Shown here in pieces: positions 13,396 through 25,222 of a stretch of DNA of 64,000 bases (positions are counted from its first letter, which is position 1; each line of letters opens with the position of its first letter). Below the pieces are notes generated by a model. That model ran no database searches. It was given only the letters and a program-made list of their open reading frames with translations, and was not told the origin of the DNA. Position numbers and translations under genes: made by a program. The stretch is from contig JABVXV010000105.1 in NCBI GenBank assembly GCA_013365325.1, positions 124,001-188,000 of the forward strand. The letters are read 5' to 3'. Source of the stretch: Dipetalonema caudispina. Lineage: Eukaryota > Nematoda > Chromadorea > Rhabditida > Onchocercidae.

Positions 13396-15684
13396 GGATA
13401 GACTTAGAGAATTGGCGAACACTGATCTGATCTTTATTACAGTCTAGATTTTAATATATCCTGTTCACTAAAAAGTCATTTTGAATGAAGTATGCATGTT
13501 AGGTTATAAAAAATGAGGAAATTATTTAGATATTTCTCCAGGCGAGGAATCTCATTACGAAAAAGATATCTTTGACTGTCAAGGATATATTTTATTGGTA
13601 TTCATACACATGGATAAAATATGAAGGCTGGTCTTGTCATCCAATAATTTTCCGAAAGGAAGGTCAGGGTTCTAGGTATTTATTCTTTGCTCCTATATGA
13701 TTTATATATTTGAAAATTACATTGTATTGGAATTCTTATATAATGTGTGAACTGAATGCTCATTCCACCTGCTCTTGAACTGGCAGTATAATATTATTGA
13801 CAGAAATGAAATCTTTGAAAGAGTTCTGTGACGTTTGCATCATTTGTTAACAGGACGCATAATCATTCTGTCTAAAAATACTGGGACTAATGCATCATTG
13901 AATTCCTGAATAATGTAATTAACTTAAGAAAAGATAGGGGACGCTGTTTGAGATGGACATTTGCACTGGTAGTACAGGGTAAAATTCAAATACCACGATT
14001 TGCAAAAAGTTCAATGAATTCTACGTAATTTAAAATTTCTCCGAATGAAATGAAATTTCTTAAAAGAATACTGCAAAATGTTGCACAAAGTTTACCGACA
14101 TATTGATTTTCGAAATGTGCTTTATACATGATTCATTAAAGAATTGCAAAAGAGAAAGCAATTTGAGTGTTTCGAAAATTCCAGGGCTTGAATTTCTTTT
14201 CCAAGGGTCGTCTTTCCTTATGAACTCACTCTATCAAAATTCTCTGACAGTTTCGAAATTGACAGCTACAGTTCTACGAGGCCGTTCTGAAATTAGTGAT
14301 GACTTAATTCAACGTGACATTCTAAATTGTTAAGAGTTAACAAAAACAAATATCCATTACAAATATCAGAAATTTCAACATTTCGAACAGATTGTAGATG
14401 TAAAGATAAAGGTGTACTATGCTTTATGAGCCTGACGAAATAACAGCACACTTAAATTCATTGTCGAATATTAATTTTGTGAAATTTGTAAGCATAATAT
14501 GAAGAGGATGTTAAGAAGAGAAAAGTAAGATCCATTTGCGTTCTATTTCTCTTGAAATTTTCCATCTTGGACTTCTATTAGTTCGAATCTTTTGTTCTCT
14601 TTTTTTAGTTAACAATTTTTCGTCTTTATTTTCCTTAAGTGAATTGAAATTTCTTTTTTGGTACTGCCATCAATCTGTCATATTTTCAACAATTAAATTC
14701 TTTTTATTGAACCTCTCAGAGATTTCATTGCTTTTCGTGAAATAAACGCTTTAAAATTTTCACCTAAACCTTACTTAACTGACCTTTGTTAATTCGCAGA
14801 TTAATTCACATTAATGCATTGGATTTTTGATGAAAAAATAACGAAACATTGGGATAGATGATGAGAATTATTGTAGTGAATGGCACCAATTACAAGGATG
14901 ATAAAATATTAGCTAATGATAAAAATGATGAGGTATTGGGTTGAAGAAAAAAATGAAAAGTATATTTAAAAATGAAATTAGTAAAAAATCGATTTGCAGA
15001 TAGGATTCCTTAATTTCCAATTAATTATGCAAAATATTTTGAAAGTATTAAGCTTTTGCAAGTTTTACGCACAGTAAGTGTTTTTCAGAAAGTTGATTGA
15101 AAAAGGTTGACGTAATTCCATAAGGTATATTGAATGAAGTACAATAGTGCTCATTCAAAAGTGAATATCTTAAGATTACCAAAATACTAAATGTTTCATT
15201 AAATAAAATATGCAAATTTCTTCGGAGTATGTCATACAGATGCAAATTTTTTGTAATGTTTATGGACTATTGAAATATGAAAATGAATTTTTCGTTGTTT
15301 ATCAAATTTAGTCGAAGATATTGTTTTGTCAACGTGTCGTTTGTGAAGTCAGTTCCACTAATATTTTTGCTTCACATTAAACTGTAAAGTATTTTGTTCT
15401 GATCATTTTAAGATAGTGGCGTTAAGAAATTTTTTCCCTTAAATTGTGTCCTTGGAAGAGGAATTGAGTTATTTCTATTTTTACTTAAATCAGACGCAAA
15501 ACAGTAATCGTAGATATCAGAACCAAGAAATGAAAATATTTTCAAGTTATTATATACTTCATTTAAGACAGTGTATATCGCTTTACCATAGCATTAACAA
15601 TTAGAATATCCGATGTTATGTAGGAAATAAGAAATAAACTATCAAGAGCTCATCCAGTCTTATCACAAATTTTATCAGTAAGTG
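13396..15684. other. intergenic DNA, possibly with further decayed insertion sequence
   Basis: I saw no supported exon here. Open frames around 14103 and 14536 are low-complexity and match no family I know. A sequence similar to a splice acceptor (TTTTATCAG) ends at about 15678, just before the ATG of the next gene, and could be a cis or spliced-leader acceptor. Confidence 0.4.
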
Positions 15685-18600
15685 ATGCCTAACGCCGGAG
15701 AATACCACTTGGACCAAGGTGATACTTTCCTACTTCCATCGAATGCTATTTGTCGTATTAATGATAAGTTAGACGATGCATCGGATCTTTCATCCGTATA
15801 CTCCAACGAACCCGAATCCGCAATTAGTGATGGAAATGCAAATGAATTGTACATGGATGATGCTGAATTTGCTCAAAGACTTTATAAGTTCTTTATAATT
15901 TAAATATTGATTTCCTTATAATTTTTAACCAATAAACAATATTATTGGCTTCTGAATAAATAAACAAATGCAAAAATAAGAAAAGAAAAATTTATTCAAA
16001 CGCTCACTGTGGTGCTATTTGAACAAATTATTATCAATCATTTATGTGCTATTCCAACTTTGATCCAACATAATTTTGAACTGTAGAAATGATTCGTACA
16101 GAAATTGAAATTCATTGAGCTTATTTAAACTGTCAGTTCAATACACTCAACATTAGGCTCATTCAGTAAAGCACTACCAACTATAGATTTGGCTTAGACA
16201 TAAATGGTCTTCCGTTACGAGATGATCTGCTCTTCAAAACATTCGACAAAGCCGCCAATTTTACTCTAATGGTGCAAGAACTTTCATGGTGGCAAAAATT
16301 CAAAGGAATCAAAGCAAAACCAATTCAGGTAAATCATTTTTTTCTATGCATCATCATAACCGCAGTGCAAACGAACTTTCAGAAAATATCTAAAAAAACT
16401 CAACTTTTCGAGATATATGAATTTAAGGCGTATGAGAAAATTCACTTCTAGAAACTCATATCTCATAAAGCTAGGTTTAATTAGAATAAAAATCAAGAAA
16501 TTCTGATCCAAAGATACCATACAGATTCTCGTTGTTCCGAACCTGAAAACTTTAAAGAAACCAATCGAAGATTCATTTTTTTAATGCATAGAGTACATCC
16601 TTAATTCCTGTTCGGCCTTGAGATAGTCATTGCAACGATGATAACACACCAACTCATTATTTTCCTGCCCGTTACAGATTATCGATTATCTTAGGTACCA
16701 CACATCGCACTTTGGGATTATTTCGGTGGTACATCGTGCCTAGATATTAATTGTATAGCGGGAGATCAAATCAATGTGCTTTGCGAAGAATTTCAGTAAT
16801 TTTCGAACACATTTTCTCTCTTCATATATATTTTCTATGATTATTCGGAATGGACATCCATAGCACAGTGATCAAAAAATTGTTACAGATGTAATACCTC
16901 AAGCGATCAATTTTCAGGCGTGAGCAGTAATGTTATGTCAAATGATTTACAATAAATCACAAACATGTTTTGCTAACAATTAAATGAGCAAAATGTTTAT
17001 ACATTTAGAGTTCGCGAAATTGATAGCATAACATCAGATGGTCGAACATTTCTACGATTACCAATGCAGTGGTCATTGGGTCAATCGATTAGAAATCAAA
17101 CATTTCAATCAAACGTTGGGCTGATACCATCTTGTTGGCTTATCAAGAAAAGTTTCTATAACGGTGAAATTCACATTTCATAACTATTATTACTATTTAC
17201 CGAAGTTAAATTATTTGGATCCATTGTTTATTTGGATAAATTTTTAATTTATTTCAGCAAATAAAAGACTGTTTGCTCATCCAACATGGTTTTTGGGAAT
17301 TTCCGATCTTAACACTGCTTATGACTATCTCCTAGAAGACCGTAGCTGCTATAGACCAGGTAAAGAAGTCTTTTGGGATTGAGATGATTATCGTGAATTC
17401 CGATCCTGATTTCTTGAATGATGCATGAGAGAAAAAGAATGTAATTAGTTGAAGACATGGAAAATCGTAACTGATTTCAAAAATCTTTTTCCAAATTTTT
17501 GAAATCTGTTATGAAGCGAAAAGTTGAACAGAAATGAAATACATTCGCATAAATTTAATGGGAAATTTTTTTTCAAGGATTATTTGTTATATTCTCACCA
17601 ATTTGGCTCAATATCGATGCTCGTGATCATCGTCCTTATATTATTCTTGTTATGTGTTGCAAAAGCAATAATATCTTGAATGAAATGATAAAAGCTTATA
17701 CGAATCAAATCATAAGTTAAAAATATGATTAAATATTCGTAAATTGATTTTAGAAAAGAAAACTAAGGTAGTGAAGACGAAAAAAACTCGATATTATTCT
17801 TTGGAGAGATTGATTCGCTGAATGATTATCAAGAATATGCAAATCAATAGCAATTATTTGACTACATCTGAAGCTGAAAACAGCAATATTGCAGCAACGA
17901 AAGGAGCATTAAATGATTTGAGTGCGCGGTTGACTTCCATTCTGCGTTCACCTGCTGTCAACGATCAGGCGCAAAATGAATTACAAAAGGTTAACATATT
18001 ATAAAAGGCAGTGATTGTTTTTTCACAGACAACAAATTATTGTACAGGTTAATTTTAATAACAGAGGACTTTATAATAGTAGAGATCATAGTAAAATTTG
18101 GTACAATTGTGGTTAGAAGCGATTTTCTTCGGAAGTAACCTCTTTCCTCAATAATTCTTCCTAGGAGAGATCCTTGTTCTTCTTGGAAAAGTTAAAAGTT
18201 GTAAAATGAAAGATAAGAGTTGAAAGGTGAAAGTCCAAGGTTCAAAAATTGAAAGTGGAAAGATCAAAGGTCAAAGATTAACGTTCATATGTTAGAGATC
18301 AAAGCTGAAAGATTAAAGGCGAAAAGAACGAAGATCAAAGGTTAAAGTCCACAGATCAGGAATCAAAACCAAAGATTGAAATAGAAAATAACAAGAGACA
18401 AAGACTAGAGCTCAAAGGTCAAATACTAAAGATCAAAGTTTAGAATTCAAAGGTGAAATCTCAGAGGTCGGGGTTTAAGGTGGAAGTTCAAAGTTGAAAT
18501 TTGAAAATGGCTGGTTTTGGAAGTCTCAACCTATATATTACATATGTTAAAATTCTATTAGATTCAAAGATAGACATGGAAACAAGGTCACAAATATGTA

Positions 18601-21600
18601 AATAAGTTCACGCTGATTTACAATTAATGGCAATGGACATTCATAATGTGTTACTATCCTGAACAACACATACCCTTGACTATATGATATTTATTTAAAA
18701 ACAATGTGTAAGATGGATTAATTAAATGAGGAAAAAACACAGAGCACAATAATTATTTGAACATAAATTATTTTAATCCATCGCGGCATTTACTGGGATC
18801 CTGCAACAGGAATTAGAAAGAGTGTAAGAGAATAGATCACTCATTGACGGGAATTGCTGAATCCAAGATCATGAAAACAACAACATCTTCACCTTTTTGC
18901 CGATCAACTTAACGACTTCCAACTGCTGAACATTCCTCCCTGTTGAAACAAATTGTATCAACTGTAGTTCAGTCTATCTCAGTTATTTTTCAATAAAATA
19001 TATGGCCACTTGAAAGAGCTATCAGCAAGTGTATCGCTATGATTCCGCGAAAAGCACGATGTTTTTTTGCAACAAATTGCAGCCTGTCTCCATGATGTCG
19101 GATTCAGCAGTTTACGCAACAACTGATTTAATAAATTACTCTTTCCCCTTCCCATTTTAGCCACTTTACTGAATTCCACAAATTATTCCAATTTATTTCA
19201 TGTTAAACTCCAGTGTGAACATATACAATAGATTAATGTCATTTATTTGTCATGGATATATATAAGACGCAATTTCATCCATTGTTATTCTATCATAAGG
19301 TGGAACAAGTGCACTATTCAAAGCAAAAGATCTATCACTCTTCAGAAAGATAGTCCAAAGAAGGATACATCAATGGCAATGGTATCTGCAGACGTATCAG
19401 CGCCAACTTGTCAACAGGAAATGTCAAAGGTGTTGTACGTCGCACTTTCCTTCTTAACTTCCTAGTTTAGTCGTTCATTTAATTTGCAAAACCGTTCGGT
19501 GATAGATCGTGCTAATAGATATAATCTCCAGCTGATTCTGAAATTCTTTAAGCTAAACTTGAATATTTCACTTCATCCAATAAAATGAAATTATAGAAAT
19601 TAGTTGGACAAGAGCACAAAGATAAGAATAAATTTAGCGCCGAAAAGGAGGATATTGATGCAGAACGTATCGAACATGCATCATTACCATTCTACATCAA
19701 GGCATGGAATTTTAAGTCTGATTTATTAATTTTGAGAAAGAATCAGGATTTGTTCAATGATTATAAGTTCAGTTACTAACACGGTACATGTATGTATGCT
19801 TTAAAAATATTTTAAAAAGAATTTGCATTGCTGAGGAAAATTATGGAAACAATAGTAATTGGTTAATTAAGTAACCAAATCAATATTCATTCATAAGCAT
19901 TTAGATAAATTAATATTATTTAGACTTATACAATTCGTCGCAGTCGAATTGGGCGTTACTTGCTATTTAATCGACAATTTTCTACTCTTTACGATTTAGT
20001 CTATTACTATACAAATTACCAATCACCAATTCCACACAAACTCAATTATGGCCCAACAAAAAAGGTCAGAAATAATGAATGAATACTGAATTTCACTTTG
20101 CATTGAAAGATACAACTATTGATTGTCGAGATCGAAATTCATTGTTTCAATATCAAACTTTGTGCTAGAAAATTGAACGATTAAAACCATAAATAGATTA
20201 TAATCGAATAAGGAAGGCTTTGGCAGCTTATAAGCTTAGCTATTTAAACTTATTACCGAGTTCTGTTAATTTCCTGAGTGAGAAATAAATTCACTAGATA
20301 TTTTGGCTCTCCAAAATATCAATCATCTTATTTCAGCAGCAAATCGTTTATTTTGACAGTGTCCCAGCACCATTTACTTCACCAACTCGCGACATTTACG
20401 CAATGACAATGAAAAGTGAGCAATGGGCAGCACGACATTTTGATCAAGTACTGTTACTTGTGCAAAGTTTCAGAAAAGTTTAATTTCTTGAATTTTTGAT
20501 AAAGTGATACTATCGAATTAACACTAATACTTAATCAAACTTTCAATTTGAGCATTTAATTTTAGATAACAGAACCGGCACTTCTGTCACAAGGATTTTC
20601 GTATATTTCTCGTTCTATTTTCGATCCTTTTAAAAAGTCACACATGAAATTTGCTCATTCTGCACAACTTAGTAATGATGCTATCGAAGGAGCTCGAAAT
20701 TACATAAAGCGTACTATGCCAAAGAAAAATTTGAAGGTTTCCTAATTTTCCTGTAATCCAGCTCTTCAAACTTTCTTTAATCGCTGACATTTCCTCTACC
20801 GAAACAATTTTCAGGATGACCAAACCGGAAAAGCGAGAGATAGAAAGATAATGCTCACTTTACTCACCTTTTATTTCCTGCTTTTTATAATAATTTCATG
20901 TCTTCAAATCTTCAACTGTTCAATGACATGATGATGATGATGAACGGATTGGAAAATTTTTCTTCTAATCGCTTGCTCCTAGATCTATTCTGCTTTTATG
21001 GTACTAAACATGATGTACCACCATATCTCTTCCCATCATCTTCAAGAAAAATATTTCTTCAGGACCTAAATCCTGATCCAGTATCAACCGAAGAGTCAGT
21101 ACTGAAGACGGATCCTGCCATCGAAATCGATATTGCAAATTTGGTTCACAATTCGTAGCATCATATACTGAACTGCTTAGGAATATCCGCCTTCTGCATG
21201 ATGAAGTTTTTCAAATATAGCGACTCTTTCTTGCAATTTTGACTGAAAACTTTGGGAATTTCTTCACATGATTTTAAAGATTTTCAACTTTTGAATTGCA
21301 GAAATATTCTCCAGAAGACGTGCTCGGATCCGGAGCATTCGGTGCAGTGTATCGAGGAAAACTGGAAACAGTTGATGGCGAGGTAATGAGTTATTTGCAA
21401 ATATAACATTGAGCATTAATCCTGAGATGTAGTACGATGAAATAGGAAAAATTCCTTTTTGTGAATAAGATAATATGTCAATGTTAGAATAATTTAAATC
21501 AAATTCTGTAAGCTATTTGAGTTCACACTTCAACAAAGACTTCGTTTTTTCTGGTTCTGTTGTGTTTTGTGGCAAAGAAAATAGAATGCTCTTAGGTAAA

Positions 21601-23119
21601 TGTTGCTATTAAAAAATTGAAAGTGGTTGCACCGGAAACGGATCGTCGACAACCATGGATTTCTGAGATGGAAATTTTGCAGGCAATTTATTTAAAAATT
21701 TGGAATTCAGAAAACTAAACTTGAATTCAGAAACTTATTGAAGCTATATAAAGACACTCTGATTTGAAAACTATATATGGGACAAAGTTTTGAATTCAGT
21801 TATTTATAGGTCGAAAGAAAGTGTTAGGGTAGAGGACAAAACATTTCTACCCCGAAAGGAAAAGGATGAAGAGGAAATTTATCTATAGATTATTAAACCT
21901 ATTAGGTTCAGGTAATGAGCCATCCGAATTTAACGAAATTTTACGGCTTTTGTTACGATGAAACAAAGGAATATGTAATGCTCACATTCGAACTTATGGA
22001 CGTTGGATCATTAGCTGACTTCATGAAGGTTCTACTTCGGAAGTTTCGAGTTTTACTTCTAAATCAAAGAAAATATATAAATTTCATTATCAGCCATATT
22101 GACCTTTTCATGTGATAAATTAGATACGGAATATTAACTTGATAATTCCCACTTTACTTGGGAGAATTATACCAGGAACATGAATATACTGTATCGACAA
22201 ATGAACATGTTGATTTCCTCACGCAAATAGCGCGTGGTATGGCACATCTGCATTCATTAGATCCACCAATTGTTCACGGGGATCTCGCTGCGCGTAACGT
22301 TCTAATTCGTCATCACCCGAAAGATGAAACAAGGTGTGCTGGTGGTTTTTATTTTTACCATGTAATTCTAGTCTACTTTACAGTTGTGGAATGGTAATGA
22401 TTAATTTTAGTAAGAGACCATAACAGGCTATTAAGCATTACACACACCTTACTAAAGTGAAAATTCTGGATTTTACAGATATCTATTGAAAATAAGTGAC
22501 TTTGGTCTATCAAAAACGACTCGTCACGAAGTACACTTTTTCCCAGACGACCCGCAAAAAATGCCGTAAGTTGTGCAGCGATTTGCGAAATATGTAATTC
22601 AGTATATTCACCGACCATTTTATGACCACATCTGGACAGTAATTCATGTCATTGCAGTTTCAAATGGTTGCCACCGGAAGTGTTACATCGCCGAGAACTA
22701 AGCACCAAATCAGATGTGTGGGCATATGCGATACTTGCTACTGAAATTTACGGCGTCATTGATCCATATGGAATGCTGCCGAACGAAAAAGTGCTGCCCT
22801 TCCTGAAAGGTATACCCATTTCGAAATTAGCATATCGATAAACCCCACCTACCTCTCCATTTCTTTTTTTATTAATCAGAGTTTGATTTTTCATCATTAA
22901 AAAATTTCAGATGATCATCGGATGGAGAAACCATCAACGATGCCTTACTACATCTACAACATTATCTTACAGTGTTGGCGAAAACAGCCCGTAGATCGAC
23001 CAACTTTTAACGAAATTATTCGTGATTTAATGCCATATTACATCGAATATGAAAGTAGTCACATCATCCTGTTAACATCCAGAATAGTTGCCGAATCCAT
23101 AGCGAATAAAAAAAATTAA
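15685..23119 (+). CDS. divergent SH3-SH2 cytoplasmic tyrosine kinase (20 exons)
   Basis: Predicted cytoplasmic protein tyrosine kinase. Exons: 15685-15887, 16187-16328, 16695-16795, 17009-17163, 17258-17359, 17578-17653, 17851-17989, 19346-19429, 19597-19701, 19924-20064, 20337-20447, 20566-20736, 21063-21143, 21302-21382, 21596-21682, 21912-22028, 22176-22333, 22479-22565, 22658-22809, 22911-23119; 833 residues, phases consistent. After an unrecognised N-terminus come an SH3 domain (about 116-200; ALWDYFGG, VGLIPSCWL), an SH2 domain (about 205-415) split by a long insertion, and a kinase domain (about 540-815) with LGSGAFGAVYRG, VAIKKLK, HGDLAARN, ISDFGLSK, WLPPEVL and CWRKQPVDRPTF. The SH2 FLVR strand reads GLFVIFSP, so the binding arginine is absent; the HRD arginine of the kinase is glycine. 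The architecture is Src/Abl/Csk-like, but I cannot assign a subfamily. Least certain are the 17653/17851 junction and the exons inside the SH2 insertion. Two introns would need GC donors. Confidence 0.8.
18190..18507. repeat. degenerate purine-rich short tandem repeat
   Basis: This part of an intron of the tyrosine kinase gene is made of many imperfect copies of a 7-8 base unit such as AAAGGTC, AAAGATT or AAAGTTG, giving frequent AAAGGTCAAAG strings. It ends sharply at both sides. Confidence 0.75.
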
Positions 23120-23456
23120 GGAACAGAAAGATATCCCGTTGCTGTTTTTTCCATACAAATATCGAGCAGATTTACCCTCTGTTGTTGATGATATGTACAA
23201 AACGAAGAACAGACAATTTTCAAAATTTAACAGGTTACATCAAATAGTTGTGCAAAAAATCCCACATAAAAAAGCATCAGTAGGGTCACTAGGGTTCATA
23301 AAACACAATAAAACCCAGTAAAGTATCCATCTTCCAGTGTTGTCAACTGATAGAAAAGAATATCAAATAGATTCCAAAAAAGTGAAAGGCCAAATAAATA
23401 ACAGTAATAGCCAGAATTAATCAGACGTAAAATACAGAAAACAGTTCACTAACTGT

Positions 23457-25222
23457 TCACATGAAATCATCAGAATCGTTACCACCATCATGATTCGAAT
23501 GCATCTTTTCCTCGTTGAAAACATTATCATAAGATCGCATTTGGCGCTCTTTTTCCCTTCTTTCCATTTCTGCTTTCTCGGCTTCTTTGAGTTCCCGTTG
23601 CTTTTCTTTCTAAAAGAAGTTTAAGGAAATATGAGTCAATCGATATATCATTTGAAATTGTCATTTCTGAAGGTCTATAAATCAAATAATGTATTTTTAA
23701 AATAACGCACCCAGGAGAGTTAAAGTTCCCACGAAATTTTTTCTGTATCTAAAAGATGGCATTACATTTCACTTAAGATTATGGGCTTTTTCGGATTTAT
23801 ACCACATAATAATTAGTCAAAAGATCCGAATACTGTTAATTTAGAATAACGAGCAGTTAGATTTAATCTCGATGACTTTTCAATAATTGTTTCGATTAAA
23901 ATTTTTAGAATTTCCAATGCTGATTAAGAAAGTCTACTGAACACTTGTACTTGTAATACAAATAAGTATTTTACCTTAACCTGACGCTCCTTTGCATCTC
24001 TCTCTTCCTTCTCAACTCGATAATCAATATCCACGCGTATTTCAGTTTTATTTAACCTGTTAACAATATCATTCACACGCTTCGCAACACGTATCTAAAA
24101 ATTACAAAGATTTAATCTCCAGAACTTAAATAATGAGTCGAATAGAAAAGCAAATTACTATGCATAGCTTTAAAAGGGAGTGTTCAACTAAAGGGTAAAT
24201 GTTTGGAAAAGCAGTAAAGTCAAATAATCAATCAGATATAGAAGCAATCTCGATGAATTTCTAGATTCCATTTGTTAAATTTCACAAGCAATTTATCAAC
24301 AGACGGATTGGAAATTTAAACACTTCATATAGTAAATTTTTTAAGAAAATACTTCGATGAGCTCTTATCGGACCAACATAAAAGGTATGCACTTAGCCTA
24401 ATGGAACTAACGTTTCATTTTCAACAGAAAAAAACCACCTTTTTCACTTTTTTTTCATCCTTGAAACCAATTTGTCCAACATCCATATTGCCTGTCTTCT
24501 TCAAGTTATCCCAAGGAGTATAAACTATATCGATATTGTTCATTTTATTGCCCTAAAAGGAAATGAAGCTTCTCTAACATTTAGAACTCTTGTAAATACT
24601 AATTTAGAATTTAAAATACTTTCCAGACAAGATTTTTCTATTCAACGAACAGAGTTGAGATAGCATTGCATCTTCGGCATTTAGATAAATGAAAACCTGG
24701 ATGCTATTAGCTTTCACCAATTGAGCGCAATCTTCAACTAAAGCCTCTGGCATATCATCAATTGTTTGTCCTGAAGGTAGACGTGCATACACATGTGCAG
24801 ATGATACTTTATCAACATGAAACCAAACATCTTCCGGCCAACCCCATCTAAAAATGATTGCATAAATTTCTGCAGTTCTTTCCCACATATTTTTGTCTGT
24901 GAATTTTTAATCATGATTGAAGTTATCGAACAACTAATTTTCCAGTTTTCTTTTGAAAATAGCTCAAATTTTAACTTACTGGCCAGTTTTATACAAGCTA
25001 AATATAAGGAAATTATTTCAGCTTGACTGTTATTTTCTAACTTATTAACACCTACATTTCGTATTGCAAACAAAAGAAACAAGTAATTTGCATAAGACTT
25101 CCAAAGAGTAAAATTATTTCAATAAATCCTTGCCTTATCAAATTTTCATTTTCAAACTTATCAATGCCCATATATAACATCACTGGTGGATCCGTAACAT
25201 TTGATGTGAATCTGATCACCAT
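23457..25222 (-). CDS. ccdc25: CCDC25 family protein, with an apparent one-base frameshift
   Basis: Orthologue of human CCDC25, a small DUF814/NFACT-R protein; in vertebrates it is reported as a membrane sensor for extracellular DNA, and its nematode role is unknown to me. Exons: 25222-25134, 24847-24697, 24552-24439, 24095-23975, 23609-23457. The family signatures are clear: [52 protein letters not shown], then a charged coiled coil (exons 4-5) and the typical acidic tail NDSDDFM. The length would be about 208 residues, as in the family. Exon 4 holds one base too many near 24058-24063: the frame before it reads VNDIV, the frame after it [11 protein letters not shown], and both match the family. 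Read literally, the protein stops early. The first intron has a GC donor. The frameshift may be a sequence error, a rare allele or real loss of function. Confidence 0.88.
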
